NCBI GenBank assembly: GCA_037953745.1
Contig: JBAKBP010007134.1
Location: forward strand, 1 to 64,000
Direction of reading: 5' to 3'
DNA length: 64,000 nucleotides
Source of the DNA: Lithodes maja
Taxonomy: Eukaryota > Arthropoda > Malacostraca > Decapoda > Lithodidae
Positions within the stretch are counted from its first letter, which is position 1, and every line of letters starts with the position of its first letter. Below the pieces are notes generated by a model that searched no databases, was not told where the DNA came from, and saw only the letters and a list, made by a program, of their open reading frames with translations. The position numbers were made by a program, and so were the translations under genes. This document shows, piece after piece, positions 43,805 to 56,212 of this stretch.

Positions 43805-44729
43805 TTGTTGTTGTTCCCTAAGCTGCCTGGCCGAACAGCCCTGAGTCCCTGAGAAAGGCCATGGCCACGATCGGGCTTTCCCACAGAGCTCTCATTGAGT
43901 GTAGATTGTGTTGTTGGCGTAAGTGGTTGTGTGAAATGCAGTCTTCTATGATGTGTTTAATGGTATGGGGTGCTGTGTTACATCCCGGGCAGGCGTCGAC
44001 AACGGAGTCATCCAGTCTCTTCTGATAGCTCAGGAGAGCTGGATGGTGTCCGCATCTCAGCCTGGCCAGATGGACTCTGTCCTCGCGAGGAAGGGAGGAT
44101 TCGGAAGGATGGATTTCGGGAGGTCGTGCATGCAGCTGCGTGTTGTCTGTGAGTGAGTGGATGGATCGGTGAGAGATACGAGTATGGATGTGCTTCTGGA
44201 AGTTGGTTCGGGGTGGGCAGGGAGGGAGAGAGGACAATAATTGTGTGTGATACCGTGTGCTGGGTGTTGTTTTGATATTTCTTGGTGTCTGTGGGTGTGT
44301 TGCCATGTAGTTTAGTGGGTGGTCTTGGTTCGTGGAGGCTGCTGCCAGGAATTGAGTGCCTCTCATGTCCAGATGGTCTTTGACTTTGAGAATTTTGGTT
44401 TCTTGATGTAGGTGATCTGTGGGTGAAGTAGCTGTGCAGCCTGTAATGATCTTCAGGGCTTTGTTTTGAATAGTCTGTAAGGTCTTATGATGTGTTTCAG
44501 CTAGGTTAGAAGCCCAGGCTGGGCTTGCGTATTCCATCACTGATCTTATGTATTGTTTATATACTGTGGTGGTAGTTTCTTTGTTGTGTCCAAATTTTGT
44601 GTGAGCAAGTGACCTGAGGGCGTTAAGTCTGGGTGTCAGTTTCTTTTTAATGTTTGTGGTGTGCTGTTTGAATGTCATATGAGTATCATATGTTACTCCT
44701 AGGATTTTGGGTGTGTGTGTATGTGTTAG
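43805..44729 (-). mobile_element. LINE-N 3' copy with 16-bp target duplication
   Basis: GCTTTACGCTGTGTTG at 43789-43804 and 44730-44745. One open frame of 286 codons (44678-43818): EYASPAWASNLAETHHKTLQ, CPGCNTAPHTIKHIIEDC, GLFGQAA, then (AAC)n. The good frame and perfect duplication mean a recent insertion. Confidence 0.9.
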
Positions 44730-45060
44730 GCTTTACGCTGTGTTGCAAGATATTGTATACATATGTCTGTACACTGTTGTTATTTCTAATTTTTTTTATG
44801 CATAGTCCAATTCAGTTATGCCTTAAGAACCTGATTGATCATATACTTTGTAACTTGTTTATTGTTATTCCTGTGTATAAATTTAACCATTGAAATTTTC
44901 ATCCTTTGTATCCCTCGTCCAATCAAGGACCCTTTGTATAAAACCTTAATAATAGAGGGGTAACATAAACAATGGAGATTGACTGAATCTCCATGCACCA
45001 CTAGATAGACCAAATAATTTAATAATCCTGGTTGATGCTCTGTCTTGCGTATCTTTCCAG

Positions 45061-45298
45061 GGTCGTCTCCAAGCTCAGGACATTGCTGTTTTTGCTAAAG
45101 AAGCATCATCTGCCCCTCACTTCCGCATCCTTACCCCTCACGAGTTCCCAAAGGTACTAGCAGAGGGTCATCAGGAAGACGGGGGTGGGGGCTCTACATG
45201 GTTCGTGGACTTCTATGCCCCCTGGTGCCCTCCTTGTATGAAGCTGCTGCCAGAGTTTCGTAAAGCCAGCCGTATGGTAGAGACTATAGTGAATTTCG
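45061..45298 (+). CDS. DNAJC10: DNAJC10 exon: Trx domain with CPPC
   Basis: Acceptor CAG 45058-45060, donor GTAAGT at 45299. It encodes GRLQAQDIAVFAKEAS, FRILTPHEFP, a Gly-rich insert (EDGGGGS), then WFVDFYAPWCPPCMKLLPEF and one leftover base. CPPC matches the corresponding domain in vertebrate ERdj5. Confidence 0.9.
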
Positions 45299-45974
45299 GT
45301 AAGTGAAAGTGTTTTTTTACAATTTTCCAAATAATCCTGTAGGTCATATAGTTTTGCAATAATCCTGTAGAAAATTTCATATGAGTTTGCAAATGTAGTT
45401 TCCCTTGGTGTCTGGACATTTCACACTACATTTATAATTTTGCATAATCCAAAGTTTTGATCACTATCTATTACAATGCGTCTCAATCCCCAAGGGGATG
45501 GCCACAAATGAATCCCCTCCATATTCCTGTCATCCGTCAACTAGTGCCCCTTCTTCCACCCACACCACTTTCACTCATATATTTCTCAACTCAATTGTTC
45601 CATCTCATTTTTGGTCCACTTCTGCCCCTCCACCTCATTCTCATACTGTACACTCTTTCACTTTCCATACGCCCCACTTGACCGAACCACCTCAAGGTGT
45701 TCTTCTTCACACTCCCCAGCACATCTACATCACATTACTCTTGTACTTCCAAATTTTGTCTCTCTTCCATGTGACCCCACATGCTCTTCTCAAGTAACTC
45801 ATTTCAACCTCTTTCAGTCTTGATATATGCCTCTCCAACAAAACCTATGCTTCACTTTTGTCCATCAATGTTGGGATCACCATGCTATCATGTAGTGAAT
45901 TATTTACTTCTATGCTCACCTCCTTGTTCTTAGTTACTAATTTTAGTGTACCTACAAGGCTACAACTCTCCTCC

Positions 45975-46387
45975 AGTGGTGATGGGCTGGTCTATCAGAG
46001 TGAGAACTGAGCGATCTCTGCCATACCCATAGCTTACTCTGACTGTTCCTTTAACTTATATATTTTCTAGATCTCAAGTGACGGCGTCTTTTCCGTGGAT
46101 TGACCTCCCAATCTACCAAGATTGGAAGCCAAAGCGTCACATTTTTCCCTTGCCCCTCAACTTTCTCTTCATAATTGCTGGGGGCACAGGGCCCTGGGTG
46201 GGGCTTTGGTTTCCCGGGCGTTTCCGCACCCTCCTGAGCTCCCCGCCATGGAGTGGCTTCGGTCACCCAGGCTTTATTGTGGTCGGCAGGGAGGGTTCTG
46301 TGGGGGCGCTCGGTTATGGCCTTGGCCTTGCTCGGGGCCTTGGGGCTGTTCGGCCAGGCAGCTTGGGGAACAACAACAACAACAACA
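45975..46387 (+). mobile_element. SINE-N copy 1
   Basis: Target duplication ACAACTCTCCTCC (45962-45974 / 46388-46400). It begins GGTGATGGGCTGGTCTATCA and ends GGCAGCTTGGGGAAC(AAC)n. The last ~55 bp match the LINE-N 3' end. No A/B boxes recognised. Confidence 0.8.
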
Positions 46388-46752
46388 ACAACTCTCCTCC
46401 CCAGTTGAACTCTCTCTTGCTTTTCATCCTGTATACGTATAGTTCTCCCATGTTTAATAATCACAATGCCCATGTACTTAAGTAAGCTGACATTTTCCAT
46501 TACCTGGCCTTTCAACCTTACTTCATTCACACTGTGACTGTCTTCCTCTTAAAGACCATAACCTTACTCTTTAAAACATTGACCTCTAGCTTCCATTTTT
46601 CAGACACAGTACCAAACATATTCACTCAACACTGTAACTCCCATTCATTATCACTCAATAGAACCGTATCATCAGCAAACAGTAGCACAGCCAATTTCCA
46701 CTCGCTCCCTTCCCTTACCAGGGGTACTCCAATATACACTGTTCTTCCTTGG

Positions 46753-49156
46753 TGATGGGCTGGTCTATCAAAGTGAGAACTGAGCGATCTCTGCCATACC
46801 CATAGCTTACTCTGACTGTTCCTTTTACTTATATATTTTCTAGATCTCAAGTGACTGCGTCTCTTCCGTGGATTGACCTCCCAATCTACCAAGATTGGAA
46901 GCCAGAGTGTCAAATTTTTCCTTTGCCCCTCAACTTTCTCTTCATAATTGCTGAGGGGCACAGGGCCCTGGATGGGGCTTTGGTTTCCCGGGCGTTTCCG
47001 CACCCTCCTCAGCGCCCCGCCATGGAGTGGCTTCGGTCACCCAGGCTTTATTGTGGTCGGCAGGGAGGGTTCTGTGGGGGCGCTCGGTTATGGCATATGA
47101 CATGACTTGGAGACACAGGATTCTCATACTTTTCTATGATTCTGGCATGAGGGGACCTCTCCCATTGTTCTTACAAGCATTTTTGACGGATCGGACTTTC
47201 CAGGTCAAGACTGGGGGACAGCTGTCGTGCTGCATGCCACTTCAATCCGAAATACCCCAAGGCTGTGTTCTTAGTGGGACACTCTTTATCATTGCGATCA
47301 ATGAAATTTCTGATTGCCTTGCGGCGGGCGTATCTCAGTCTTTTTGTTGACGACTTTGCCGTCTACTACACCTCCCCCACTTTACCACACATATTACGTC
47401 GCCTTAACACCACTTTGGGTGCCATTCACAAGTGGGCATCCAAGACATCCAGCTCTCCTTAGAGAAGACCAAGGCCATGATATTTTGCCGTGACAAACGT
47501 CATTTGCGCGGCCATACCACCGATCTGAGAATGGGGGGTTTCCGCATCCCCTTTTACGACACTGTAAAGTTTCTTGGTATGACCTTTGACACCCACCTCA
47601 ATTGGATTGATCACATCAATGGAGTGAAAGCCCGCTGTCTCCAGCGCATGAACGTCGTTAAGGCTGTTGCTCGGGTCCATTGGGGGGCAGATAGACCCAC
47701 CATACTTATGCTTTATAAAGCCATAGTCCTATCGGTACTGGACTATGGCTGTCCAATATATGGTAATGCTTCCCCCGCTATTTTGCAGCGGCTCAACTCT
47801 GTCCACCACTTAGGGATCCGATTGAGCTCTGGAGCTTTTCGATCTTCCCGGATTAGTAGTCTACTGGCGGAAGCTGGTGAGCTGCCTCTCCATCATCATC
47901 GCATATTGGTTACGATGACCTCTGCCGTTCGCTTATCGGCGTCGCCACCTACTGATCGATATTTCGTGGATGGCCCACTGGACAATGTCACCATCATTTC
48001 CCCTTGTAGCCATGAACCTATTTTCCACTCACAGCGTACCATTCCCTCGGGCTTCTTTGCCTGAGTGCGCCGTGGTGCATTCGACGTCCCGCCTTTTGCT
48101 TTCACCTGACTTTGTCCGGCAAGTCCACTAACGCGTTTATTTTGCGCACTCTGGCCCTGAACCACCTGCTCTGTCACCGTCCAGCTGTTTTCATTTACAC
48201 CGATGGTTCCAAGGAAGATGGATTAGTGGGTTGTGCAGCAGTGTCTGAATATGGATCACATCAGAGCACGCTCCATCCGTTTTCCTCTGTGTTCACCGCT
48301 GAATTATTAGCTATACAGGGTGCATTGGGCTTGATAGGTGATCTCCCGTGCAACGTTCCTCACATTGTCATATGCAGTGACTCCTTAAGTGCCTTGCAGG
48401 CACTACAATGCTATGCACCACGTGACCCCCTTGTTAGGCACATTGCCAGCTTGCTTCATGTCCTGCTCCTGAGCCGTACCATCACGTTCTGCTGGGTCCC
48501 TGCCCACGTCGGTCATAGTGGGAACGAAAGAGCGGATACTCTGGCCAAGAGAGCTAGGCGGGGCACTCCTAGCGTCTCTCTCATGCGCCTACCTGACGTC
48601 TTTCCGGTACTTAAGTCTAAAGTCCGTGATAAGTGGTGTGTGGAGTGGAGTCTCCCTACCACTATACATCTCCGTCCTTTCAAAGACGACGTATTTCCCT
48701 GGACGACTCCTCCCTCTTCTGATCGTATTGACCAGGTTGTGCTTACCAGGCTTTCATCTTGGACATACTCGACTAACACATGGTTACCTAATGTCTCTAC
48801 CTAGATCTCCACCTCCCTATTGCCAGCAATGTCATACAGTTCTTACAATTCCCCATATATTGTGCGAATGCCGTAACTTTAGGTATGAACGTTTGCGTTA
48901 TCTCCAGAACCGTTCCTTTCCCGAATTGCTTTGTGACTCCCCTACCTTTACCTTTGCACCACTCCGTTCCTATCTTCAAGCCATACATGTATTCCATGAA
49001 TTATAACTGACCTACCCATGCATCTCTGCTTACCATACTTGGTCTCCTAGCCTTATAAGTGGCCTCTGGCTCAGTAGGCTAGAATAAAATCTTTATCATC
49101 ATCATCATCATGGCCTTGCTTGGGGCCTTGGGGCTGTTCGGCCAGGCAGCTTGGGG

Positions 49157-49190
<34 letters not shown>
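46753..49190 (+). mobile_element. SINE-N copy 2, containing an I-like LINE
   Basis: Target duplication ACACTGTTCTTCCTTGG (46736-46752 / 49191-49207). The SINE stops at 47095 (CTCGGTTATGGC) and resumes at about 49108 (ATGGCCTTGCTTGGGG), ending in (AAC)n. Confidence 0.85.
47096..49110 (+). mobile_element. I-like LINE with RNase H, inserted in SINE-N
   Basis: RT pieces with shifts: PQGCVLSGTLFIIAIN, LFVDDFAVYY, KFLGMTFDTHLNWIDHI, AIVLSVLDYGCPIYG. Then an RNase H domain 48185-48560: FIYTDGSKEDGLVGCA, AELLAIQGAL, ICSDSLSALQAL, WVPAHVGHSGNERADTLAKR. Then a CxxC...H...C end (YCQQCHTV, HILCEC). The tail is (ATC)n. It is 5'-truncated with several frameshifts. RNase H plus a short-repeat tail points to the I clade. 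Confidence 0.8.
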
Positions 49191-49193
<3 letters not shown>

Positions 49194-49336
49194 CTGTTCT
49201 TCCTTGGATTTCTTTCATTACTCCATCCCTATATATACTGAACAACCATAAGGACATCACACACTTCTGCTTTAACCCAAAATTCAGATCAAAGACCTCT
49301 CTCTCTTTGTTCATCTGCCAAGTCATTCTGAATCTT

Positions 49337-50160
49337 CAACAATGCAGTCTTAGTCGAGTGACATTTGCTATACTGTATGCTGATAGGACAAGGGGCACAA
49401 GTCCATTCCGTTCCAACAGAGGTAGGAGCTGATCGAGCATGGTCCTCTCCACAATCTTAGACAAGAAGGATAAATTTGAGATAGGGCAATAATTTAACAT
49501 ATTTTCAACATCAAACCAAGATTTCTTGAGAAGAGGTCGCAGCAAGGCTCGCTGCTCGGTCTGTACAAGTTACTTTTGGAGAAGCACCGGTTTACAATCT
49601 CTTAAACAAAGTCTGCTGCATGTTCATATTCAGGTAGCATCTTTGACACATTCACCGGATCATGTGTACAAAATGTCTTCAAGTTTCTAATATAACCTAT
49701 AACCGCATCCAAACCCAATGGATGGAAAGATGAAAGAATTCGATCTGCTGTGCTTCGTGGATGGAGTTCTAACTCTCTTAATAGGAGGCAATCCAACTCT
49801 TTTCTTATACGAGATATCTTGGTTGTAAAGAATGATGAAAAATCGAAGTCAGTTGAGTATCGGACACAGAAGTTGGTCTTTTAATTATATTCTTTCCAAG
49901 CAAAAGTTATTCATAACCTTATCCAATGTAGTTTGTAGCTCTTCTTTTTCTACTTTCAACAAGTCGTGAATGTGCTCTCTCCATCTCGCGACTTTCTCTA
50001 GCTTCTCCACTAGCACTCTCCCATTTCTATCTTTCACATACTGTACGTTACTTCCTTTCCCATAGTTATATGTAATCATGAGTATTGCCTTCTTAGTCAT
50101 TATTTTAATCAGTTTCATCCTAGGAGTGATCCGTCGAGTTCCTAATATTTTCACGTCTAT
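49337..50160 (-). mobile_element. Older LINE fragments
   Basis: 49340-49545 (-) reads YCPISNLSFLSKIVERTMLD, a CR1-type RT start. 49885-50154 (-) reads VKDRNGRVLVEKLEKVARWR, the linker before RT in LINE-G-type elements. Both are degenerate. Confidence 0.5.
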
Positions 50161-50710
50161 ACAAAAACTTTAGCTTATTTCAAATGGGTATACAGTATTT
50201 TAGCAATTTTACTTGTCATCCGGTAGTAAATCCCACAATGTAGTTAATCCCTCAGAAATCCTATATTTTCAATTATATCTTTTGGTTTTACATTAACTTA
50301 CTTTTACAATCCTACAAGAAGTATGTACTTGTACAGTATTGCACACCACACTGGGAGTTCTGTACTGTGTGCCAGTCAATATCCGACATCACACCATGTT
50401 ATTCTTAATTATTCTGACAATCCATACCAGTTTAAATGTAATTGTTTCTTATTAATAGAGTGTACTGTTGTGTGAATGTATTATTTTTTTGTTGAATTTG
50501 TTTACCCTGCCTCCATTTAATTATAAGAAAAATATATCTTAATCCACTTTAAAAAGTTTCAATTGCATGCTTCATATTTTTGTGTGTGCAGTACTTTGTC
50601 TTTAATTTTAGAACTCTACAACATAACTGAAGGGAACCTATTATTCCACTACTTTCTACCGACTTTATATTTCATCTTGCAAACATAATGTCCCTTGTAA
50701 TTCCCCACAG

Positions 50711-50872
50711 GAAGCATTGATTGCACGCTACACCGGGACCTGTGTACACGCTTCAACATCAGACAGTATCCTACGACAGTCCTGTACAATCAGAGTGTTC
50801 CTCACGAGTATATGGGCTTCCACACCGCTGCAGAGATTGTGGACTTTGTGAAGGATACGCTCAATCCAGTTG
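50711..50872 (+). CDS. DNAJC10: DNAJC10 exon: second half of the CPPC Trx domain
   Basis: Acceptor CACAG 50706-50710, donor GTGAGT 50873. It encodes SIDCTLHRDLCTRFNIRQYP (cis-Pro), TTVLYNQS and EIVDFVKDTLNPV. Confidence 0.9.
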
Positions 50873-51350
50873 GTGAGTAAAGTCTGGTATTTTGTTTGGC
50901 TTAGGGGTATCAGATGCAGTATCTGTTAAGACTGTTTCATGATTTGCTTGGGTTCTGGTATGACTTAGTCACCTGGGCTCCATTTCGATTTAGTTTAGAA
51001 AAGTTTTGTGATGGATCAGGTTTGTCTCTGGTGGCGGCGGGGGGTTAGAGATAAACAAATTTCACGCATTCACAGCCATACCCTAGTCTTGAGATGGGTA
51101 CAATAGCCCTAGGCCCTAGGGCATCTACCCGATTCACACTACAGTACTGTACCGGTATATACTACTTGCGTAGTTAATATTATTGAATTTAATATACTGG
51201 AATATTTTTGTCTCCAAAAGATATACTGTATTATTGTTTTAGTTGTATAATTTGTAAATCAGCATTTTGAAAACATTAATTTGCGAGTTTCAAGTTATGA
51301 ATTGCAAAGGTTATCCGTCAACCAAATACCTCCTAAATATTTATGCATAA
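50873..51350. other. Unrecognised intron stretch
   Basis: AT-rich DNAJC10 intron sequence; no exon, repeat family or RNA gene recognised. The same holds for 50160-50705 before the preceding exon. Confidence 0.4.
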
Positions 51351-51351
51351 T

Positions 51352-52285
51352 TTACATAGATTACTGTATGTGGAGGGCATGAAGGGATGGTCTGAGCATT
51401 GGTTAATGCCTTTTCATCCAAAAAAATGCAAGTACATGCGGATTGGGACCAGCAAGATAGACAAGGTAGGATACAGTATGTATGAAGCGTGGAGGAAGTG
51501 AGTGCAGAAAAGGATATAGGAGTAGTGATAGAAAATAAGTTAAATTTCTCAGAACATTTAGCGGAAAAGATAAACAAAGCCAATAGAATTGTAGGGCTGA
51601 TAAGGAGGACATTTGTGTCACTTGACGAAGAAATATTCAGGAATCTATATACAGCGCTGGTTAGGCCGCACCTGGAATATGCAAACCAGGTGTGGGCTCC
51701 ATATATGGTAAAGGATATAGAAGCAGTGGAGAAAGTGCAGAGGAGAGCTAGCAAGCTGGTACCAACGTTGAAGAACGCAGGCTATGAGCAGAGGTTGAGG
51801 ACACTGGGGCTTCCGACACTGGCATATAGGAGAAAGAGAGGGGATATGATAGAGACTTTTAAGATAGTGTCAGGAAAGTACGATGAGGATGTGTGTGAAG
51901 GTATCTTCTTGATGCGGGAGGGAACAAGAACGAGAGGACACTAAGAAAATTTACAAAGAAAGAAATAGGCTTGAGAAGGCAAAGAACTCATTTTGTGATA
52001 GAGTGGTAAATGAGTGGAACGCACTGCCCCAGTATGTAGTCGATTCCGAATCAATAAGGGAGTTTGAAAGTAATCTTGATAAAGCATGGGGAAGACAAGA
52101 TTTGAAGTTTGATTATAAAACAAAAATACAGAATAGTAAAAATGTTGCGTCTGCTACCGCCGCCGCCAACACCGTGAACGACCGCAGCAGTGCAAGTACT
52201 GGTACTGAGCTGGATACACAGGCATAGTTTGCCTTTTTCCAGAGGATCTACTGTAAGAAACTGTAAGAAACTGTAAGTATATAAA
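51352..52285 (+). mobile_element. CR1-b 3' copy
   Basis: Encodes GMKGWSEHWLMPFHPKKCKY, EKDIGVVIENKLNFSEHLAE, RPHLEYANQVWAPYMVKDIE and TSTGTELDTQA-like end, closely matching 31935-32880. A one-base break lies near 51485 and another near 51940. The tail is (CTGTAAGAAA)n. Confidence 0.8.
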
Positions 52286-52291
52286 GATATA

Positions 52292-53599
52292 CAGTCGATC
52301 CTCGCATGGGCGGACCCCAGTTGACCGGACTTCGGTTTGTGCGGACCCAACAGCCGATGTGGACAAGTCCCCAAAAGTCCGGACAAATCGGGCAAAAGAC
52401 CGTTAATTTAAAAGTTGTCCGGTATTTGGCGGGTCGGGCGGTGACACGGGCAGGCAATTTCCCGCCGAAATCGTCGAAATACGATAATGTAATCATAAGT
52501 ACCTGTACTATATTTATCTTATATACCTACCTTAATTCTTTATAATATTTCATAATATTTCATAATAAGCTTATATAAAAAGAGTTATAAGTTCAAATGA
52601 AACCTCAGTCTTCGAAAGGGGTGAAGTCACAGAGTGTGAGGTGAAGCTGAACGGTCAGGCTATGGAGATCGTCAACTCTTTTAAGTATCTGGGCAGTGTG
52701 TTGAGTAAAGATGAGACTATGGATGAAGAGGTGCGGAAGAGGGTACAACAGGGGAAGAGGGTTGTAGGAACGCTAAAAGCAGTAACAAGAAATAGGGTGG
52801 TCAGTATGGAAGTGAAGAAGTCCTTGCATGACAGTGTGGTAATCCCGACACTGACTTACGGAAGCGAAGCATGGACGTTGGTTGAGAGACTCGGACCAAG
52901 AGTGAGAGCAGTGGAAATGAATTACTTAAGGAGTGCGTGCGGAGTTACATGGAGGGATAGACAGACTAATGAGGAAGTAAGAAGGAGGTGTGGTGTGGAG
53001 GTAGATGTGCTGGAAAGTGTGAAAAGGAACAACTTGAGATGGTTCGGCCATATGGAACGTATGGAAAGCGAGAGAATGACTAAGAGGGTGTACGAGAGCG
53101 AGGTGGAGGGACAGAGGGGGAGAGGTAGACCGAATATGAGGTGGAAGGATGGAGTGAGGAACTACATGAACGAAGGCGGTGCTGGTTGGGGGGAGGGGCG
53201 TCGACTGACTGGGGACAGAGGTGCATGGGGGCGGTTCGTTCGTGGCCACCCCTTCGGGGATCACGGCGTCAGGCAATAGATAGATAGATAGATAGAAACC
53301 TCAGTGTACTGGTACCATTACCGAAACACGTGTGTGGTATTGTTATGTCAGTTTGTGTGTGTGTGTGTGTGTGTGTTCTTGTTCTAGTGTGGCTATGTCG
53401 GCCGTATCAGTAGGGAGTCAAAACCCGAGTTATTTCTGTATGCAACAAAATGTTATTATAATTATATAATTACTGTATACAGTTTAGGTTAGTACAGGTT
53501 AAAAATCATCGTATTTTTACTCTATTTCCAATATCCGGACTTTTTCAATGTGCGGACAAGGGTCCCCCCCTATTAGTCCGCACATTCGAGGGTTGACTG
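52292..53599. mobile_element. Pogo/Tigger-like TIR element, split by LINE-G
   Basis: TA / CAGTCGATCCTCGCATG ... CATTCGAGGGTTGACTG / TA. Inner TIR parts (GCGGACCCCAGTTGACCGGA / CCGGACTTTTTCAATGTGCG) also mirror. Without the LINE insertion it is about 610 bp. No transposase ORF. CAGT-C-type ends and TA target fit pogo/Tigger. Confidence 0.7.
52610..53294 (+). mobile_element. LINE-G 3' copy with target duplication
   Basis: GAAACCTCAGT at 52599-52609 and 53295-53305. Open frame of 212 codons: NGQAMEIVNSFKYLGSVLSK, PTLTYGSEAWTL, NNLRWFGHMERMESERMTKR, GDHGVRQ, then (GATA)n. It is young and almost identical to 14759-15163 where they overlap. Confidence 0.9.
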
Positions 53600-53741
53600 T
53601 ACTTCCAATACAAGCATATATCGAAATGGATATCTAAATAGAATTACATACATAATATTTTAAGACTGAGTCTTCCACACATACGTGCAGTTTCAGTCTC
53701 GTGTCCTAATGGCGGCGTTCCAGGCAACCCTGTTAACCCTC

Positions 53742-54134
53742 TGGTCTATCAGAGTGAGACCTGAGCGATCTCTGCCATACCCATAGCTTACTCTGACTGT
53801 TCCTTTTACTTATATATTTTCTAGATCTCGAGTGACGGCGTCTCTTCCGTGGATTGACCTCCCAATCTCCCAAGATTGGAAGCTAAAGCGTCACATTATT
53901 CCTTTGCCCCTCAACTTTCTCTTCATAATTGCTGAGGGGCACAGGGCCCTGGGTGGGGCTTTGGTTTCCCGGGCGTTTACGCACCCTCTCAGCCCCCCGC
54001 CATGGAGTGGCTTCGGTCACCCAGGCTTTATTGTGGTCGGCAGGGAGGGTTCTGTGGGGTCGCTCGTTTATGGCCTTGGCCTTACTCGGGGCCTTGGGGC
54101 TGTTCGGCCAGGCAGCTTGGGGAACAACAACAAC
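53742..54134 (+). mobile_element. SINE-N copy 3
   Basis: Target duplication AACCCTC (53735-53741 / 54135-54141). Same body as copies 1 and 2 and a short (AAC)n tail. Confidence 0.8.
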
Positions 54135-54572
54135 AACCCTCCAGCACCGGCTTCACATTCTATAAGATATCCCTGAAACCCGGGGGATTTGGCCGAAAAA
54201 CGTCTCGCCTAGGCTACCATATCTTTGTTATTTTAACTGCTACCGCATTCTCACGCATCTCCAAGCGTAGATGTGTTTCGTACCTGTAGACTGGCGTTAA
54301 GTAGAGCTCTCTAAGTCAACTGGTTCAGTTCTGATGACAATTTCCGTGGAGAGAACTTTGTGGCGATGTCAGCCATATGAGACACTTTTCACTACTGAAA
54401 CAACCACATACAGCCACACAAAAACAAACGACGCCTCTCCTAATTGTGTTCGGAGGTGCGCGGCGTCGGTCCAATCGGCTGTGTTTATATGCGTCGGACG
54501 GAAGGCTTTCAAAACAAGCTTACAGGCTTTCAAGCTGCCGGAGCCTCAGAGCCCTTCCGTGTTCCTGGCCCT

Positions 54573-54863
54573 AGTTTGAAATTTTAAAAATTTGCCAGAA
54601 CGTCCCGGACTACCCAAACTTGACTACTTCCTTTAACGTGACGATAGTGCGTTGTTTTATGTGCGATTAGTTTGCTTGGGAAACAGATTAACTTGCTCAT
54701 GTAGTAATGTACACCCTATGTGGTGGATTGTGTTCTTTTATTTAATAATTTTCATTTTAGTAAGCGTTGTTTCCACATAGCGATTTTGATAATTTAATTT
54801 GACTTTATATTGTCCTTGTCCCAATTTTGGTTTGTTTAGTTTGCAAGTTTTACATTTTAATTG
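54573..54863 (+). repeat. PLE-tail copy inside MITE-A
   Basis: TTTGCCAGAACGTCCCGGAC through TTTAGTTTGCAAGTTTTACA. The MITE-A sequence is GGCCCTAGTTTG before it and TTATGGGTGCCTCAGAGCCC after it. Confidence 0.75.
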
Positions 54864-55725
54864 TTATGGGTGCCTCAGAGCCCTACCGGGTCTGAGGGGT
54901 TAAGGGCTGCTTTACTTGTCAAGTTGTTTGATTTGAGATCGGCACGTATAGTCCGATCCCAGGTCTTCCTCGGTCCACCCCTTGGTGCAGCTCCCTCCAC
55001 AATCACAGACCTGCATTTGTTTACCCAATTTTGTTCATCCATTCTCTCTACATGTCCATACCATCCCAGTCTACTTGTACGCATCACCTCGCTAATACTC
55101 TTTATACCTAAACGTCTCCTCAGCTCAACATTTGTTATTCTATTCTGTAGCCTGGCCCCACACATCCATCTCACCATTCTCATCTCATTATGTTCCATTC
55201 TGTTGACATCATCTACTTTAACGGCCCATGTTTCTGAGGCATACGTCATTGCACTTCTAACACATGAGGCATACACCTTTCCCTTCAGGGGGAGAGGCAT
55301 TCTTTTCATGGTCAGGATTGGCAGCAGTTCTCTGAACTTCCCCCAGCCACATCTAATTCTAGCAACAGTGGCAGCCTCGGCCCAACCACCGGCAGAGATG
55401 GTATCTCCTAGGTAACAAAACTTGTTCACCAGCTCCAATGACTCATTTCCAAAATTCACAGCCACAGGATCATCACTTAACACAAGCTCGCCTTTGCACA
55501 CTACACACTCAAATTTCTCTATTTCTGATTTATCCTTCGGCAGGGGTCCCTTTATTCTACTACAGCGCTTACTCCCATGGTGTACCCAACATCGACAGAT
55601 GCTACATTGAATTGAGTTAACGCCCACACCCTTTCCACACACTGCACATGGGTATGCACCGCTCTTTTCCACATTGCCTCGTCTCAATCTACAATGCATA
55701 ACCTTGGTTTTGTTAATATTGACTC

Positions 55726-56212
55726 TTAACCCTCCAGACCCAGTTGGGCTCTGAGAAACCCATAAAAAACACACCCCGCGCTACCCGGTAGGGCTCTGAG
55801 GCTCCGGCAGCTTGAAAGCCTGTAAGCTTGGTGTGCGAGGCGTCCGTCCGACGCATGTAAACAACAGCCGGCTGGACCGACGCCGCGCATCTCCGACCAC
55901 AAGAAGGAGTGCGTCGCTTGTTCGTGTGTGCCTGTATGTTATTGTTAAGTAGCGAAAAGTAGTGTAAAGTGTCTGTTTTTGCCACAAAGTTATCTCCAAT
56001 GAAATCGTCATCACAACTGAACCAGTTGACTTAGAGAGCTCTACTTAATGCCATTCTACAGGTACGAAACACATCTACGCTTGGGGATGCACGGGAATGC
56101 GGAAGCAGTCAAAATAACAAAGATACGGTAGCCTAGGCGTAGACGTTTTTTGGCCAAAACCCCCGGGTTTTGGGAATATATATGGAATACATAGCCGGGG
56201 CTGGAGGGTTAA
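55726..56212 (-). mobile_element. MITE-A in LINE-P RT region
   Basis: TTAA at 55726-55729 and 56209-56212; ends CCCTCCAGACCC / GGGGCTGGAGGG. Removing it with one TTAA rejoins LINE-P codons as KGLRVNINK without loss. Length 487. No ORF of note. Confidence 0.9.

Larger units (their letters stand above)
45465..49335 (-). mobile_element. LINE-G copy, broken by two SINE-N insertions
   Basis: Minus-strand pieces read in order: 49335-49208, 46735-46401 (VREGSEWKLAVLLFADDTVL, then MNEVRLKGQVMENVSLLKYM) and 45961-45465 (a degenerate C-terminus ending near ATAGATAG). It is old, with many stops. The gaps are filled by SINE-N copies with target duplications. Confidence 0.7.
53733..54902 (+). mobile_element. 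MITE-A in LINE-P, itself split twice
   Basis: Starts TTAACCCTC (53733-53741) and ends TCTGAGGGGTTAA (54902). SINE-N copy 3 and a PLE-tail copy interrupt it. Joined by eye, the MITE-A sequence is complete. LINE-P sequence continues on both sides of the TTAA. Confidence 0.8.
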
